Below are positions 52,975 to 62,802 of a stretch of 64,000 bases of DNA, piece by piece. A model generated the notes under the pieces. The model worked only from the letters and a program-made list of their open reading frames with translations. It was not told where the DNA came from and searched no databases. Position numbers and translations under genes: made by a program. Each line of letters begins with the position of its first letter. Positions within the stretch are counted from its first letter, which is position 1. Source of the DNA: an uncultured Thiotrichaceae bacterium (GTDB lineage: Bacteria; Pseudomonadota; Gammaproteobacteria; Thiotrichales; Thiotrichaceae); assembly GCA_937925855.1 (NCBI GenBank), contig CALAMO010000024.1, positions 38,648 through 102,647 of the forward strand. The letters are read 5' to 3'.

Positions 52975-53700
52975 ATGGACGACATGAATCGTGCCGAACA
53001 TCCAGTATTACAGCCCATCGATGATAAAGAACTGGCACGCGAAAGCTGGAAAATATTTCAGATTATGGGCGAGTTTGTTGAGGGTTTTGAAAAACTTGCA
53101 CGCATTCGGCCCTCAGTCAGCATTTTTGGCTCTGCCAGAACACCTCAGGATGACCCGATCTATCAGCTCACGGTTGATATTGCCCGCAAGCTTTCAGACG
53201 CAGGCTTTGCCGTAGTTAGTGGCGGTGGGCCTGGCCTTATGGAAGCTGCCAACAAAGGCGCTTGGGAGGGTAAATCACCTAGCATCGGTTTAAATATCCA
53301 GCTTCCCAATGAACAAAGCGGCAATGGCTATCAGGATATTTCACTTTATTTCCGCCATTTTTTCTCACGCAAAGTCATGTTTGTTAAGCATGCCTCAGCC
53401 TATGTGGTCATGCCCGGCGGCTTTGGCACCCTGGATGAGCTGGCAGAAATTTTAACGCTGGTACAAACCGGCAAAACACGCCGCATTCCCATTGTGTTGG
53501 TACACACCCCATTCTGGGAAAAACTGATTGAGTGGTTTAAAGAAACACTGGTTAAGGAAGGCACGATTTCACCGGAAGACTTGGATCTATTCGTCATCCT
53601 AGATGATGTCGATGAGATTGTAGCGCATATCTTTAAGCACTATGAGAAGGCCGTGTCTGGGCCAACGGTAGAAGAGCGCGCTAATTTTATGGAGCTGTAG
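52975..53700 (+). CDS. LOG-family Rossmann-fold protein (TIGR00730 type)
   Basis: A 241-residue member of the LOG/YgdH group. It has the motif 'SGGGPGLMEAANKGAWEG' and the phosphoribohydrolase signature 'MPGGFGTLDELAEILTLVQ' with catalytic Glu. Relatives cleave nucleotide monophosphates (cytokinin precursors or purine NMPs); the bacterial substrate here is unknown. Followed 10 bases later by the cation efflux gene. Confidence 0.9.
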   Translation: MDDMNRAEHPVLQPIDDKELARESWKIFQIMGEFVEGFEKLARIRPSVSIFGSARTPQDDPIYQLTVDIARKLSDAGFAVVSGGGPGLMEAANKGAWEGKSPSIGLNIQLPNEQSGNGYQDISLYFRHFFSRKVMFVKHASAYVVMPGGFGTLDELAEILTLVQTGKTRRIPIVLVHTPFWEKLIEWFKETLVKEGTISPEDLDLFVILDDVDEIVAHIFKHYEKAVSGPTVEERANFMEL

Positions 53701-53710
53701 CCTAACCGCT

Positions 53711-54871
53711 ATGCCTAAAGATAATCAGCACAGAACAGAACGCGCAAATGCCACCCGGCGAGTCACGCTAGTCGGTGCGGGCACTAATGTTGGATTGGCA
53801 TTCACTCAGCTTGTTGGGGGCATGTTCTCTGGCTCACAGGCACTGATTGCAGACGGTTTTCACACGCTGTCTGACTTGGTCAGCGACGGTGTGGTACTAT
53901 TTGCCGCTCACCACGCCCATAAAGAAGCCGATGCTAATCATCCCTATGGACATGGCCGCATTGAAACCGTCGCCACGGTTGTGCTTGGCTTACTGCTGGC
54001 GGGTGTAGCCATTGGCATTTTCCTGCAAGCGTGGACGCGCTTATTTGCCGAGACCGCACTACCAGCTGTACAGCCTATTGCACTGGCGTTTGCCGCGCTG
54101 GCGCTGGGCGCTAAGGAAACGCTATTTCGCTACACAATGCGCGCCGCCCAGCAGGTACGTTCCAAATTACTAGAAGCTAATGCCTGGCACCATCGCTCCG
54201 ATGCCATTTCTTCCGTGGTTGTGATGTTAGGCATTAGCGGTGCACAACTCGGTTTTATCTGGCTGGATAGCGTTGCGGCTATGGTGGTCGCCGCGCTGAT
54301 TCTTTATATGGCCGGGCGCATGATTCTGGCCAGCACCATGGAACTGGTTGATACCGGCATGGACGTCAATCAGGCCGCAGAGCTGAATCGTTTCATGGCC
54401 AACCTACCCGGCGTCAAAAATGTACATATGCTGCGCACCCGTTTAGTGGGGGGGCAAATTTTCGCAGACGCACATATTCAGGTCACCAGTGATATTAGCG
54501 TATCCGAAGGCCACCATGTAGCTGAGTATGTTATGCGCCAATTAAAACAAAAATTCCCCGATATTAGCGATGTCACCGCACACATTGATCCAGAGGATGA
54601 CGAGGTTGCTCAGCCCAGCGCTGACCTGCCGATTCGTTCAGAAATACTGGCAATATTACAGCACGATACAGACAGCAAAGCTCTGTTCACTCACATCGAC
54701 CGCATTACGCTGCACTATATTGAAGGTGCCATTCAGCTAGAGATTTTTGTCAGCCAAGAGGCTACAGCTTCAGCATTACAACGCTTCCGCAAGGTTTGTG
54801 AGCGTATGGCATATATTCGCTCCGTGAAATTTTTCAGGGAGCACGCACCGCAGCACGACGCACCAACATGA
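53711..54871 (+). CDS. Cation diffusion facilitator family transporter
   Basis: A 386-residue CDF pump with six predicted helices. Two metal-site HxxxD motifs are present: 'DGFHTLSDLVSD' and 'NAWHHRSDAISS'. A cytoplasmic dimerisation domain ('MANLPGVKNVHMLRTRLVGG', 'HVAEYVMRQLKQKFPDISDVTAHIDP') follows. About 80 extra residues after it are unusual for FieF-type proteins and may form a further regulatory domain. The metal (Zn, Fe, Mn) cannot be told from sequence. Its end overlaps the region just before the glnA enhancer. Confidence 0.9.
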   Translation: MPKDNQHRTERANATRRVTLVGAGTNVGLAFTQLVGGMFSGSQALIADGFHTLSDLVSDGVVLFAAHHAHKEADANHPYGHGRIETVATVVLGLLLAGVAIGIFLQAWTRLFAETALPAVQPIALAFAALALGAKETLFRYTMRAAQQVRSKLLEANAWHHRSDAISSVVVMLGISGAQLGFIWLDSVAAMVVAALILYMAGRMILASTMELVDTGMDVNQAAELNRFMANLPGVKNVHMLRTRLVGGQIFADAHIQVTSDISVSEGHHVAEYVMRQLKQKFPDISDVTAHIDPEDDEVAQPSADLPIRSEILAILQHDTDSKALFTHIDRITLHYIEGAIQLEIFVSQEATASALQRFRKVCERMAYIRSVKFFREHAPQHDAPT

Positions 54872-54888
54872 CTCACTCATTCACCAAA

Positions 54889-54905
54889 TGCACTATTTTG
54901 GTGCA
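54889..54905 (+). promoter_or_regulatory. NtrC enhancer box upstream of glnA
   Basis: TGCACTATTTTGGTGCA matches the NtrC consensus TGCACY-N4-TGGTGCA exactly. It is centred about 86 bases upstream of the predicted sigma-54 start. Confidence 0.85.
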
Positions 54906-54956
54906 ATCAAGCTGGAAGCAAAGGTTTAAATCCCTGAATTTAGAAGCCTATTTTGT

Positions 54957-54972
54957 TGGCACACCTTTTGCA
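54957..54972 (+). promoter_or_regulatory. Sigma-54 promoter of glnA
   Basis: TGGCAC-ACCTT-TTGC(A) matches the sigma-54 consensus without mismatch. The predicted transcript starts near 54983, giving a leader of about 100 bases. Confidence 0.92.
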
Positions 54973-55084
54973 TAATATATTTATATATATTGCAGTGTCT
55001 GTATGAATGGCAGTACCGGTGTGCTGTTGAGCGACGACCATTTTCTGACTTTAGTCATTTTAAATCCTTCAGGAGGCCTGAATC

Positions 55085-56494
55085 ATGTCTGTAAAGGACG
55101 TTTTAAAAACCATCGAAGACAACGACGTTAAATATGTTGATTTCCGTTTTACCGATACCAAAGGTAAAGAGCAGCATGTCACCGTTCCTGTTTCTGAGGT
55201 GAACGAAGATATTTTTGAAGACGGTAAAATGTTCGACGGCTCATCGATCGCAGGCTGGAAAGGTATCAATGAGTCTGACATGATTTTGATGCCTGATACC
55301 AAAACCGCAACGCTGGATCCGTTTTTCCAAGATTGTACGCTAAACATCACTTGTGACATCGTTGAGCCAGCCACCATGGAAGGCTATGAGCGTGATCCGC
55401 GTTCGATTGCCAAGCGGGCTGAAGCTTATCTGAAATCTACCGGCATCGGCGATGCAGCCTTCTTTGGGCCAGAACCTGAGTTTTTCGTCTTTGATGACGT
55501 ACGCTGGGGTACAGACATGAGCGGCACCTTCGTCAAAATTGATTCTGAGGAAGCGGGCTGGAACAGCGAGAAGTCTTACGAAGATGGCAATATGGGCCAC
55601 CGTCCAGGCGTCAAAGGCGGTTACTTCCCCGTGCCACCGGTAGATTCACTGCACGACATTCGCGCTACCATGTGTAATATCATGGAAGAAATGGGAGTAC
55701 CGGTTGAAGTACACCACCACGAGGTAGCCACCGCAGGCCAGTGCGAAATCGGCACTCGCTTCTCCACCCTGACTGAGCGTGCCGACTGGGTACAGAAGCA
55801 GAAGTATGTCACCCACAATGTTGCGCATCAGTATGGCAAGACCGTAACTTTTATGCCGAAGCCCATCGTTGGTGATAATGGCTCAGGCATGCACGTTCAT
55901 ATGTCAATTGCGAAAGACGGTGAAAACACCTTCGCCGGTGATGAATATGCCGGGCTGTCTGAAACAGCGCTGTACTACATTGGCGGCATCATCAAGCACG
56001 CCAAAGCATTGAACGCACTAACCAATGCCTCAACGAACTCTTACAAGCGCTTGGTACCCGGCTTTGAAGCGCCAGTTATGCTGGCCTATTCCGCACGCAA
56101 CCGCTCTGCTTCTATCCGCATTCCGTTTGTGAATAGTCCAAAGGGTCGCCGCATTGAATTACGCTTCCCCGACCCAACGGCCAATCCTTATCTGGCATTC
56201 TCGGCCATGCTGATGGCGGGTCTTGACGGCATTAAGAACAAGATTCATCCCGGCGAAGCCATGGATAAAGATTTGTACGACCTGCCACCGGAAGAAGACA
56301 AACTGATACCAAAGGTCTGTCACTCGCTCGATCAAGCACTGGAAGAGCTGGACAAGGATCGTGACTTCCTGACCGCTGGCGGCGTATTCAGCAACGATAT
56401 GATTGACGCTTACATCGAACTTAAGATGGAAGAAGTCACTCAGCTGCGCATGACCACGCACCCGGTTGAGTTTGAGATGTACTACAGCTGCTAA
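55085..56494 (+). CDS. glnA: Glutamine synthetase, type I
   Basis: Makes glutamine from glutamate, ATP and ammonium. The 469-residue protein is a GSI-beta dodecamer subunit. It shows the N-terminal '[17 protein letters not shown]', '[18 protein letters not shown]' and the ATP/metal motif '[16 protein letters not shown]'. It also has '[13 protein letters not shown]' and the adenylylated Tyr (about 397) in '[13 protein letters not shown]'. A perfect AGGAGG ribosome site precedes ATG. Driven by the sigma-54 promoter with an NtrC box. Faces glnG across a terminator. Confidence 0.98.
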   Translation: MSVKDVLKTIEDNDVKYVDFRFTDTKGKEQHVTVPVSEVNEDIFEDGKMFDGSSIAGWKGINESDMILMPDTKTATLDPFFQDCTLNITCDIVEPATMEGYERDPRSIAKRAEAYLKSTGIGDAAFFGPEPEFFVFDDVRWGTDMSGTFVKIDSEEAGWNSEKSYEDGNMGHRPGVKGGYFPVPPVDSLHDIRATMCNIMEEMGVPVEVHHHEVATAGQCEIGTRFSTLTERADWVQKQKYVTHNVAHQYGKTVTFMPKPIVGDNGSGMHVHMSIAKDGENTFAGDEYAGLSETALYYIGGIIKHAKALNALTNASTNSYKRLVPGFEAPVMLAYSARNRSASIRIPFVNSPKGRRIELRFPDPTANPYLAFSAMLMAGLDGIKNKIHPGEAMDKDLYDLPPEEDKLIPKVCHSLDQALEELDKDRDFLTAGGVFSNDMIDAYIELKMEEVTQLRMTTHPVEFEMYYSC

Positions 56495-56522
56495 TGTCGG
56501 CCTTGTGCCCATAGCAATTGCG

Positions 56523-56551
56523 AAAAGGCCGGTACTACTACCGGCCTTTTT
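56523..56551 (+). terminator. Intrinsic terminator after glnA
   Basis: Perfect 12-bp stem (56523-56534 with 56539-56550), CTAC loop, ending in five T. It separates glnA from convergent glnG. Confidence 0.93.
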
Positions 56552-56588
56552 GTTATTTGTTTGCGATGAGTTACCGCACTAATCGACT

Positions 56589-58046
56589 CTAGTCTTCCTC
56601 AATATTCAGCTCCTTCAACTTGCGCGTTAGCGTATTTCGTCCCCAGCCCAATAGCTTAGCCGCCTCCAGCTTACGCCCCCCCGTTTTATTCAGCGCGGCC
56701 CGCAACATTATCCCCTCAAACACCGGATTTAATTCAGTCAGTAGATTGTCACTGCCACCCGCAAGGCGCTGCTCGGCGTAGCGTGCCAGTGCTTTCTCCC
56801 AATTATCTGGAATGGCAACATCCTGCTCATATTCCAACAGCTCCGCCGGCAGATCATCCATGACCACTTCCTGTCCAGCAGCCATCACCGTCAGCCAGCG
56901 ACAAGTATTCTCCAGCTGGCGCACATTACCAGCCCAGGTACGGCTGAGCAGAAAGTCACTCACGACCGGTGATAATGTTTTGTGCTCGACCTGGAGCTCA
57001 TCGGCCGCCCGCTGCAGAAAAGCGTTCAGCAACAAGGGAATATCATCACGCCGCTCCCGTAGCGGTGGCGAATGCATACGAATAACGTTCAAACGATGGA
57101 ATAAATCCTCGCGGAACTGCCCACGCTTAACCAACTCCTCCAAATTTTGATGCGTAGCCGCAATAATGCGCACATCGACCTCGACGGGGATATGACCTCC
57201 GACGCGATAAAAAGTACCTTCAGCCAGCACCCGCAGCAGCCGGGTTTGCAAACCTGCAGGCATATCACCAATCTCATCCAAAAACAGCGTGCCTTTATCC
57301 GCCTGTTCAAAGCGGCCTTTACGCTGCGCATAGGCCCCAGTAAACGCCCCCTTCTCATGACCAAACAACTCAGATTCCAGCAATTCACTCGGTATAGCCG
57401 CCGTATTCAGTGCGATAAAAGACTGGCTATTACGCGGGCTGTGGGTATGCAGGGCCTTAGCAATCAGCTCTTTACCCGTGCCTGATTCGCCGGTAATCAG
57501 CACCGTGATACTGGATCGCGACAAACGACCAATCGCACGGAACACTTCCTGCATGGCCGGTGCCTTACCGATAATATCTCCCCCCTCTATCAAACCCGAC
57601 AAGGCATCATCATGCGGCGCTTTATGTTCAGCCCGCAGATTACAGGCGCGCTGCACTAGGGCCACGGCCTCATTAACATCAAACGGCTTCGGCAGGTACT
57701 CAAAAGCGCCGCCCTGATAAGCCTGAACCGCGCTATCTAAGTCAGAATGTGCCGTCATAATAATGACGGGTATTGCCTCATACTCGCGCTGCATTTTCTC
57801 CAGCAGAACTAAGCCATCGGTGCCGGGCATGCGTATATCGGTTAACAAAATATCCGGCTCAGCGTAACGCAGCGCATTAATGACCTGATCAGCATTTTCA
57901 AAACAGCGCGTCGCAATCGCCTGTTTCTGCAACGCCCGCTCCAGCACCCAACGGATCGAACGATCATCATCAGCAATCCAAACATTGTGTGCGGTGGGAT
58001 TATCGGCTGTTGCACTCTGCGTCGCGTGACTGTCCGGCATGCTCAT
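56589..58046 (-). CDS. glnG: NtrC (GlnG), nitrogen response regulator
   Basis: Sigma-54 enhancer-binding protein of nitrogen limitation. The 485-residue protein has a receiver with phosphorylated Asp70 ('[14 protein letters not shown]'), an AAA+ domain with Walker A 'GESGTGKE', the sigma-54 loop 'GAFTGA', and Walker B '[10 protein letters not shown]'. A Fis-type HTH ends it ('[21 protein letters not shown]'). About 16 extra N-terminal residues precede the receiver compared with E. coli. Overlaps glnL by four bases (ATGA). Confidence 0.97.
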   Translation of the reverse strand: MSMPDSHATQSATADNPTAHNVWIADDDRSIRWVLERALQKQAIATRCFENADQVINALRYAEPDILLTDIRMPGTDGLVLLEKMQREYEAIPVIIMTAHSDLDSAVQAYQGGAFEYLPKPFDVNEAVALVQRACNLRAEHKAPHDDALSGLIEGGDIIGKAPAMQEVFRAIGRLSRSSITVLITGESGTGKELIAKALHTHSPRNSQSFIALNTAAIPSELLESELFGHEKGAFTGAYAQRKGRFEQADKGTLFLDEIGDMPAGLQTRLLRVLAEGTFYRVGGHIPVEVDVRIIAATHQNLEELVKRGQFREDLFHRLNVIRMHSPPLRERRDDIPLLLNAFLQRAADELQVEHKTLSPVVSDFLLSRTWAGNVRQLENTCRWLTVMAAGQEVVMDDLPAELLEYEQDVAIPDNWEKALARYAEQRLAGGSDNLLTELNPVFEGIMLRAALNKTGGRKLEAAKLLGWGRNTLTRKLKELNIEED

Positions 58047-59131
58047 AGCGCTTTTCCATGATTGTGATTAAGGGGGATTAGTAGCGAGAAACAGGTTGCG
58101 CCCGGCGCGGACTCAAACTGCATCATGCCACCGTGCCTGCTCAGCAAGGACTGCGCAATCGCCAGCCCCAGACCGCTGCCACTGGCATGGCCGCTGACCA
58201 TGGGTAAAAACAGCTTGTCCCGCAAATGTTCCGGGATGCCGGGGCCGTTGTCACAAATATCGGTTTTCAGCACCAATTTATGGCGTATCTGGTTGATGGT
58301 AAACTGTCGAATAATACGGGTGCGCAGACTGATAACGCCCTTTCCCAGGAGCGCCTGTACCGCGTTATTAACAACATTCAGACAGGTCTGCACCAAATGG
58401 CCACGGTCAGCGGTGAGGTTGGGAATACTGGGATCATAATCGCGCTCAAACACGATGCCACCGCCGCATTCGGCCCGCGCTAAATGACAAACATGCTCCA
58501 GCACTTCGTGGATATTCACCTGCTCATTTTTCGGGAGCTGGCCGGGGCCAAGCATGCTATCCACCAGCACCTTTAGCCGATCCGCCTCAGAAATAATGAT
58601 GCGGGTGTATTCTGTCAGCGCGGTATCCCCCAGTTCAGCCTCAAGCTCCGCTTCCAGCAGCTGCGCCGCTCCTCGCAGCCCACCCAGCGGGTTTTTAATC
58701 TCATGCGCCAGACCGCGCACCATTTCATACAGGGCCTGCTGTTGCTGCTGAAATTGTTTTTCACGCGCAATTTTCAGCTGCCGATCAACGCGCTGCAACT
58801 CCAACAGCAACCCACTGCGGGCAAAGTCAGCGCCTTCTTGCTGGGGTGTAACAATACAATCCAACGTTATTTGCTCATCCGCATTGACCTTTAACTCAAT
58901 CGCCCGAATGGCATGTGGCTCCTGCTGTGAGCGCACCGTTAATAGCTGGGCGCGGAAGGTTTCGTTATAAATCAGCCCATCAATCTCAGTGCCCTGCACA
59001 CGCGGCAAACTTTGGCCGAGCAGCGCCTCGGCGGCCTGATTCATATAGGTAATTTTCAGCTGCTGATCCAGCACCACGACCGCACAAGTCATGACGTCCA
59101 GCAAGGCACCTTTTTGCATAAATTTTTCCAT
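58043..59131 (-). CDS. glnL: NtrB (GlnL), nitrogen sensor kinase
   Basis: Soluble PII-controlled kinase of NtrC. The 362-residue protein has an N-terminal PAS domain, the phosphorylated His in 'RGLAHEIKNPLGGLRGAAQLL', and an ATP-binding region ('NVVNNAVQALLG', 'DNGPGIP', 'HASGSGLGLAIAQSLL'). The start may be ATG 59131 or the in-frame ATG 59119. The sigma-54 start falls at about 59132, leaving almost no leader for the first. Second gene is glnG. Confidence 0.95.
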   Translation of the reverse strand: MEKFMQKGALLDVMTCAVVVLDQQLKITYMNQAAEALLGQSLPRVQGTEIDGLIYNETFRAQLLTVRSQQEPHAIRAIELKVNADEQITLDCIVTPQQEGADFARSGLLLELQRVDRQLKIAREKQFQQQQQALYEMVRGLAHEIKNPLGGLRGAAQLLEAELEAELGDTALTEYTRIIISEADRLKVLVDSMLGPGQLPKNEQVNIHEVLEHVCHLARAECGGGIVFERDYDPSIPNLTADRGHLVQTCLNVVNNAVQALLGKGVISLRTRIIRQFTINQIRHKLVLKTDICDNGPGIPEHLRDKLFLPMVSGHASGSGLGLAIAQSLLSRHGGMMQFESAPGATCFSLLIPLNHNHGKAL

Positions 59132-59142
59132 AAAGTGTTCAA

Positions 59143-59158
59143 TGCAATATTAGTGCCA
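59143..59158 (-). promoter_or_regulatory. Sigma-54 promoter of glnLG
   Basis: On the minus strand TGGCAC-TAATA-TTGC(A), a perfect consensus match. The predicted start is at about 59132, one base before the first glnL ATG. Confidence 0.9.
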
Positions 59159-59200
59159 AGGAGCTAGGATCACCTAAACCAAGAGAACCTACCCAGTGAC

Positions 59201-59230
59201 TGCACCTCAATAGTGCACTGAAAGGGTGCG
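59201..59230. promoter_or_regulatory. Overlapping pair of NtrC boxes upstream of glnL
   Basis: TGCACCTCAATAGTGCA (59201-59217) has one mismatch to the NtrC consensus. TGCACTGAAAGGGTGCG (59214-59230) has two, and shares four bases with the first. They lie about 75-90 bases upstream of the sigma-54 start. Confidence 0.8.
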
Positions 59231-59354
59231 TCAAGATAGCAGAAAGTGCGCAAAGCCAATATCCCTCCCCATCCAGCACAGACAAAAATTGCCTGTCACT
59301 TGTTAATCGGGATAAACTTCAGACCGATTTGCACAACATGCGGGGTACACATCA

Positions 59355-59612
59355 ATGCTGTCTGACAATGCACGGGCCTATTGGAAAGCCAACCTGCGCC
59401 TGCTGGTCTTTTGTCTTGTGGTTTGGTTTATTGTTTCTTACGGCTGCGGCATTTTATGGGTCGAGCCACTCAACACTCTTAAACTGGGCGGCTACAAACT
59501 GGGCTTCTGGTTTGCACAGCAAGGCGCTATCTATGCTTTTATTTTGCTGATTTTCTTTTACGCTATCGGCATGCGCATATTAGACCGTAAATACGGCTTT
59601 GATGAAGCGTAA
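59355..59612 (+). CDS. DUF4212 protein, small subunit of a sodium/solute symporter
   Basis: An 85-residue membrane protein with two helices and the DUF4212 pattern ('YWKANLRLLVFCLVVWFIVSYGCGILWVE' region, then 'GYKLGFWFAQQGAIYAFILLIFFYA'). It is found paired with large sodium:solute symporters of the VC_2705 type, as here: 40 bases separate the genes. Its exact task is unknown; pairing suggests a stabilising or regulatory subunit. Confidence 0.88.
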   Translation: MLSDNARAYWKANLRLLVFCLVVWFIVSYGCGILWVEPLNTLKLGGYKLGFWFAQQGAIYAFILLIFFYAIGMRILDRKYGFDEA

Positions 59613-59652
59613 AAACAGCATAGAACGAGTAGGACTATAAAGGACTCAGCAG

Positions 59653-61434
59653 ATGACAGAACTACAAATCTGGACGTATCTCATTGTCGGACTCAGCTTC
59701 GCGCTGTATATCGGTATAGCTATCTGGGCGCGGGCAGCCTCTACCGGAGAATTTTACATCGCTGGAGGCAGCGTCCATCCAATCGCTAACGGGATGGCAA
59801 CCGCGGCCGATTGGATGTCAGCGGCCTCCTTTATTGGTATGGCTGGGCTGATTTCATTTAATGGCTATGGTGCGTCCGTCTTTCTCATGGGCTGGACCGG
59901 TGGCTATGTACTGCTGGCGCTACTACTAGCCCCCTATCTGCGGAAATTTGGCAAGTTCACCGTACCGGAATTTATCGGTGATCGGTTTTATTCTAAGACG
60001 GCGCGTATTGTCGGCGTCATCTGCCTGCTACTGGCCTCGGTCACTTATGTCATCGGCCAAATGAAGGGCATTGGTGTGACCTTTGGGCGCTTCCTGGAGA
60101 TTCCCTATGAATGGGGTCTGCTGGTAGGCATGCTGATTGTCTTTTTCTATGCCGTATTGGGCGGCATGAAAGGCATCACCTATACCCAGATCGCTCAGTA
60201 TGTTGTGCTCATCCTGGCTTACACCATTCCGGCGATATTTATCTCCTTAAATCTCACTGGCCATCCTGCGCCGCAGCTGGGACTGGGTATGACCATGACA
60301 GAGGACAGTGGCTTTGGCGGTGTGTATCTGCTGGATCGGCTGGATCAGGTCGTGACCGAACTGGGCTTCACCGAATATACCAGCCAGCTACTGGGCGACA
60401 GCAAACTCAACATGTTTATGTATACGCTCTCACTCATGATCGGCACCGCAGGCTTACCGCACGTTATTATTCGCTTCTTTACCGTACCCAAAGTACGCGA
60501 TGCCCGCTACTCTGCGGGCTGGGCACTGATCTTTATCGCCGTCTTGTATACCACCGCACCGGCAGTCGGCGCGATGGCGCGGCTCAACTTGATTAATACT
60601 CTACAGTCTGGCGAGGTTGGCTCACCGGAAGGCAATCTCGCATATGCAGAACGCCCACAGTGGTTTAAAAACTGGGAAGCGACTGGCCTGTTGCAATTTA
60701 AAGACAAAAACGGTGATGGCAGGATTCAGTATTATAATGACCAAGATACCGCCATGGCTGCTAAAGCAGAAAGCTTTGGCTGGAAAGGCAATGAAATGGA
60801 ACAAGTTGACCCTGACATTATGGTGTTGGCGAATCCTGAAATTGCGGGTCTACCGAACTGGGTGATCGCACTGGTGGTTGCAGGCGGTCTGGCGGCGGCC
60901 TTATCGACTGCCGCCGGTTTGCTGCTGGCTATCTCCTCCTCCATTTCACACGATCTGTTGAAGGGGATCTTTATGCCCCAAATTTCTGAAGAATCCGAGC
61001 TAAAAGCGTCGCGTATTGCCATGGCAGGTGCCATATTATTGGCCGGATTGCTGGGCCTAGATCCTCCTGATTTTGCGGCTGAAACGGTCGCCATCGCATT
61101 TGGCTTGGCGGCCTCGTCTATTTTTCCTGTGCTCATGATGGGTATTTTCTCACGCCGAATGAATCGTGCCGGAGCGATTGCGGGCATGTTAGCTGGCATC
61201 AGCGTCACGATGTTTTATGTCTTCCAGCACAAAGGTCTCTTCTTCATCCCCGGCACCTCTTTTCTGGGGGCGCTACGTCCAAACTGGTTTTTTGATATCT
61301 CACCGAATGCCTTCGGCTCTGTGGGTGCTTTAGTGAATTTCTTTGTTGCGTTTATGGTCGCACGCATCACCGCCCCGCCTCCACACCACATCCAGGAATT
61401 GGTAGAAGACATCCGTATACCCCGCACAATTTAG
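59653..61434 (+). CDS. Sodium:solute symporter large subunit (acetate permease-like, VC_2705 type)
   Basis: A 593-residue SSS-family transporter with about 13 helices. Motifs include 'FYIAGGSVHPIANGMATAADWMSAASF', 'GGMKGITYTQIAQYVVLI' and 'LPHVIIRFFTVP'. It resembles ActP but is longer. A soluble loop at about residues 335-385 holds 'DKNGDGRIQYYND' (351-363), which has the spacing of an EF-hand calcium loop. Substrate probably a small monocarboxylate such as acetate; this is inference. Pairs with the DUF4212 gene. Confidence 0.9.
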   Translation: MTELQIWTYLIVGLSFALYIGIAIWARAASTGEFYIAGGSVHPIANGMATAADWMSAASFIGMAGLISFNGYGASVFLMGWTGGYVLLALLLAPYLRKFGKFTVPEFIGDRFYSKTARIVGVICLLLASVTYVIGQMKGIGVTFGRFLEIPYEWGLLVGMLIVFFYAVLGGMKGITYTQIAQYVVLILAYTIPAIFISLNLTGHPAPQLGLGMTMTEDSGFGGVYLLDRLDQVVTELGFTEYTSQLLGDSKLNMFMYTLSLMIGTAGLPHVIIRFFTVPKVRDARYSAGWALIFIAVLYTTAPAVGAMARLNLINTLQSGEVGSPEGNLAYAERPQWFKNWEATGLLQFKDKNGDGRIQYYNDQDTAMAAKAESFGWKGNEMEQVDPDIMVLANPEIAGLPNWVIALVVAGGLAAALSTAAGLLLAISSSISHDLLKGIFMPQISEESELKASRIAMAGAILLAGLLGLDPPDFAAETVAIAFGLAASSIFPVLMMGIFSRRMNRAGAIAGMLAGISVTMFYVFQHKGLFFIPGTSFLGALRPNWFFDISPNAFGSVGALVNFFVAFMVARITAPPPHHIQELVEDIRIPRTI

Positions 61435-61906
61435 CTCTGTAAACAGGCTGAATACATGGAAAAACAATGCAGTACAATACAATAATTAAGGTAGTGCTCG
61501 ATAGACCGTAGATTACGGCTACGCCCCCTGATCGGCAATTTTTTAGGGTTCGGTAATGAAAGTGCTACCAATACCATGAGAAAATTCAGTAGAATGACTA
61601 CAGACAAAACTACAGCTGAACATGTGCTTAGTGCCAGTTCGTGACGCTTTTGTTGAATCTACCACTAGGCTATTCAGGTTCCCAGCGGTAGGTGTTAGTT
61701 TGTTGTGTGTACGATGGCTAGTTTGATGGGCAAATTTGGCAAATAGATGACTTATTCGTCGCTATCAGGCCTCATGTTCGACAAACATGTTGCTTTTTGC
61801 CAACAATCGTACTAATCTCGGATCCTGGAATCCATTCCTGGTGGCTGAGTTCCTAGTTTGAGTAGCTTGGCTCGTTTTAACGTTAAGATAGTAAGGCGGA
61901 ATTTTT
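61435..61906. other. Long gene-free region upstream of the porin
   Basis: About 470 bases. No convincing gene. Small inverted repeats occur, for example CATGTT/AACATG around 61773-61789 and CCGTA/TACGG around 61507-61519. It must contain the porin promoter. An AAGGCGGA ribosome site lies just before the porin ATG. A long untranslated leader or a regulatory RNA would fit a porin, but none is demonstrated. Confidence 0.4.
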
Positions 61907-62749
61907 ATGAAACTTAAAGTATTAGCTCTGGCAGTAGCAGCTTCAGTTGCTTTCCCTATGGCTGCTCAAGCCGAATTCAAGATCAGCGGCGATGTAGGTG
62001 TTGGTTACGACACTTCAACTGAAGAACTCGGCCCAATGGGCAGCAACTTCACGCTGGCGGGTTCTCAAGAAATTGGCGGCATCACTTATTTTGGTAACGC
62101 TGACATCGACCTGAGCACTGGCGGTGCTTCAGCTGATGACCTGCGCGTTGGTATGAAAGGCGGTTTTGGTTCAGTTACCATCGGTGATACTGACAACGCT
62201 TGTGATCTGTTCGACCCAGGTCCAGCTGGCGACTACTTCACCGGTGGCATGACAGGTTCATGTGTTGGCGATGATAACTATAACATCACCTACCAAAATA
62301 CTATGGGTCCTGTTTCATTCGGTGTTTCCCATAATCCAGGCGACGACGAACTGTCTGCAATAGGCGCAAAGTTTAGCATGGGTGGGTTTGGCATCAATTT
62401 AGGCTATGAAACTGGTGATGGTGTGGCACTTGCTAACACGAAAATTCGTAACTCAGCAGCGACTGTAGCAGCAGCTGGTGAAGACGATGATCGCCTATCT
62501 TATGGTATAACTGGCTCCTTCAGCGGCGTATCGCTCAATGTTGAAGGTAACAACCAAGACATGGTAGGCGTAAATGCAGCTTACACCATGGGCGCAACCA
62601 CTGTATGGCTTAGTCATGCAATTGACGATGGCAACGGCGGCGATGGAACTGGTGCTGGTGTTATTTACACGCACGGCAACATGGACTACATTCTTGAGCA
62701 TAACGACCCAGCAGATAAGACAGTTGCTGCTTTACGTTACCGCTTCTAA
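61907..62749 (+). CDS. Outer membrane porin
   Basis: A 280-residue beta-barrel protein with a typical signal peptide ('MKLKVLALAVAASVAFPMAAQAEF'). Porin-like short strands follow: 'KISGDVGVGYDT', 'LRVGMKGGFGSVTIGDTDNACD' (loop L3-like) and alternating Gly/aromatic segments. It ends in Phe ('VAALRYRF'), the outer-membrane insertion signal. Smaller than classical 16-strand porins. Codon use is strongly biased, suggesting high expression. Followed by a strong terminator. Confidence 0.9.
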   Translation: MKLKVLALAVAASVAFPMAAQAEFKISGDVGVGYDTSTEELGPMGSNFTLAGSQEIGGITYFGNADIDLSTGGASADDLRVGMKGGFGSVTIGDTDNACDLFDPGPAGDYFTGGMTGSCVGDDNYNITYQNTMGPVSFGVSHNPGDDELSAIGAKFSMGGFGINLGYETGDGVALANTKIRNSAATVAAAGEDDDRLSYGITGSFSGVSLNVEGNNQDMVGVNAAYTMGATTVWLSHAIDDGNGGDGTGAGVIYTHGNMDYILEHNDPADKTVAALRYRF

Positions 62750-62776
62750 ACTAAGTCTAACTTAGTTAAGCGTAGC

Positions 62777-62802
62777 AAAAAGGCAGCAACAGCTGCCTTT
62801 TT
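62777..62802 (+). terminator. Intrinsic terminator after the porin gene
   Basis: Perfect 11-bp stem (62777-62787 with 62792-62802), AACA loop, T-run within and after the right arm. Confidence 0.92.
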
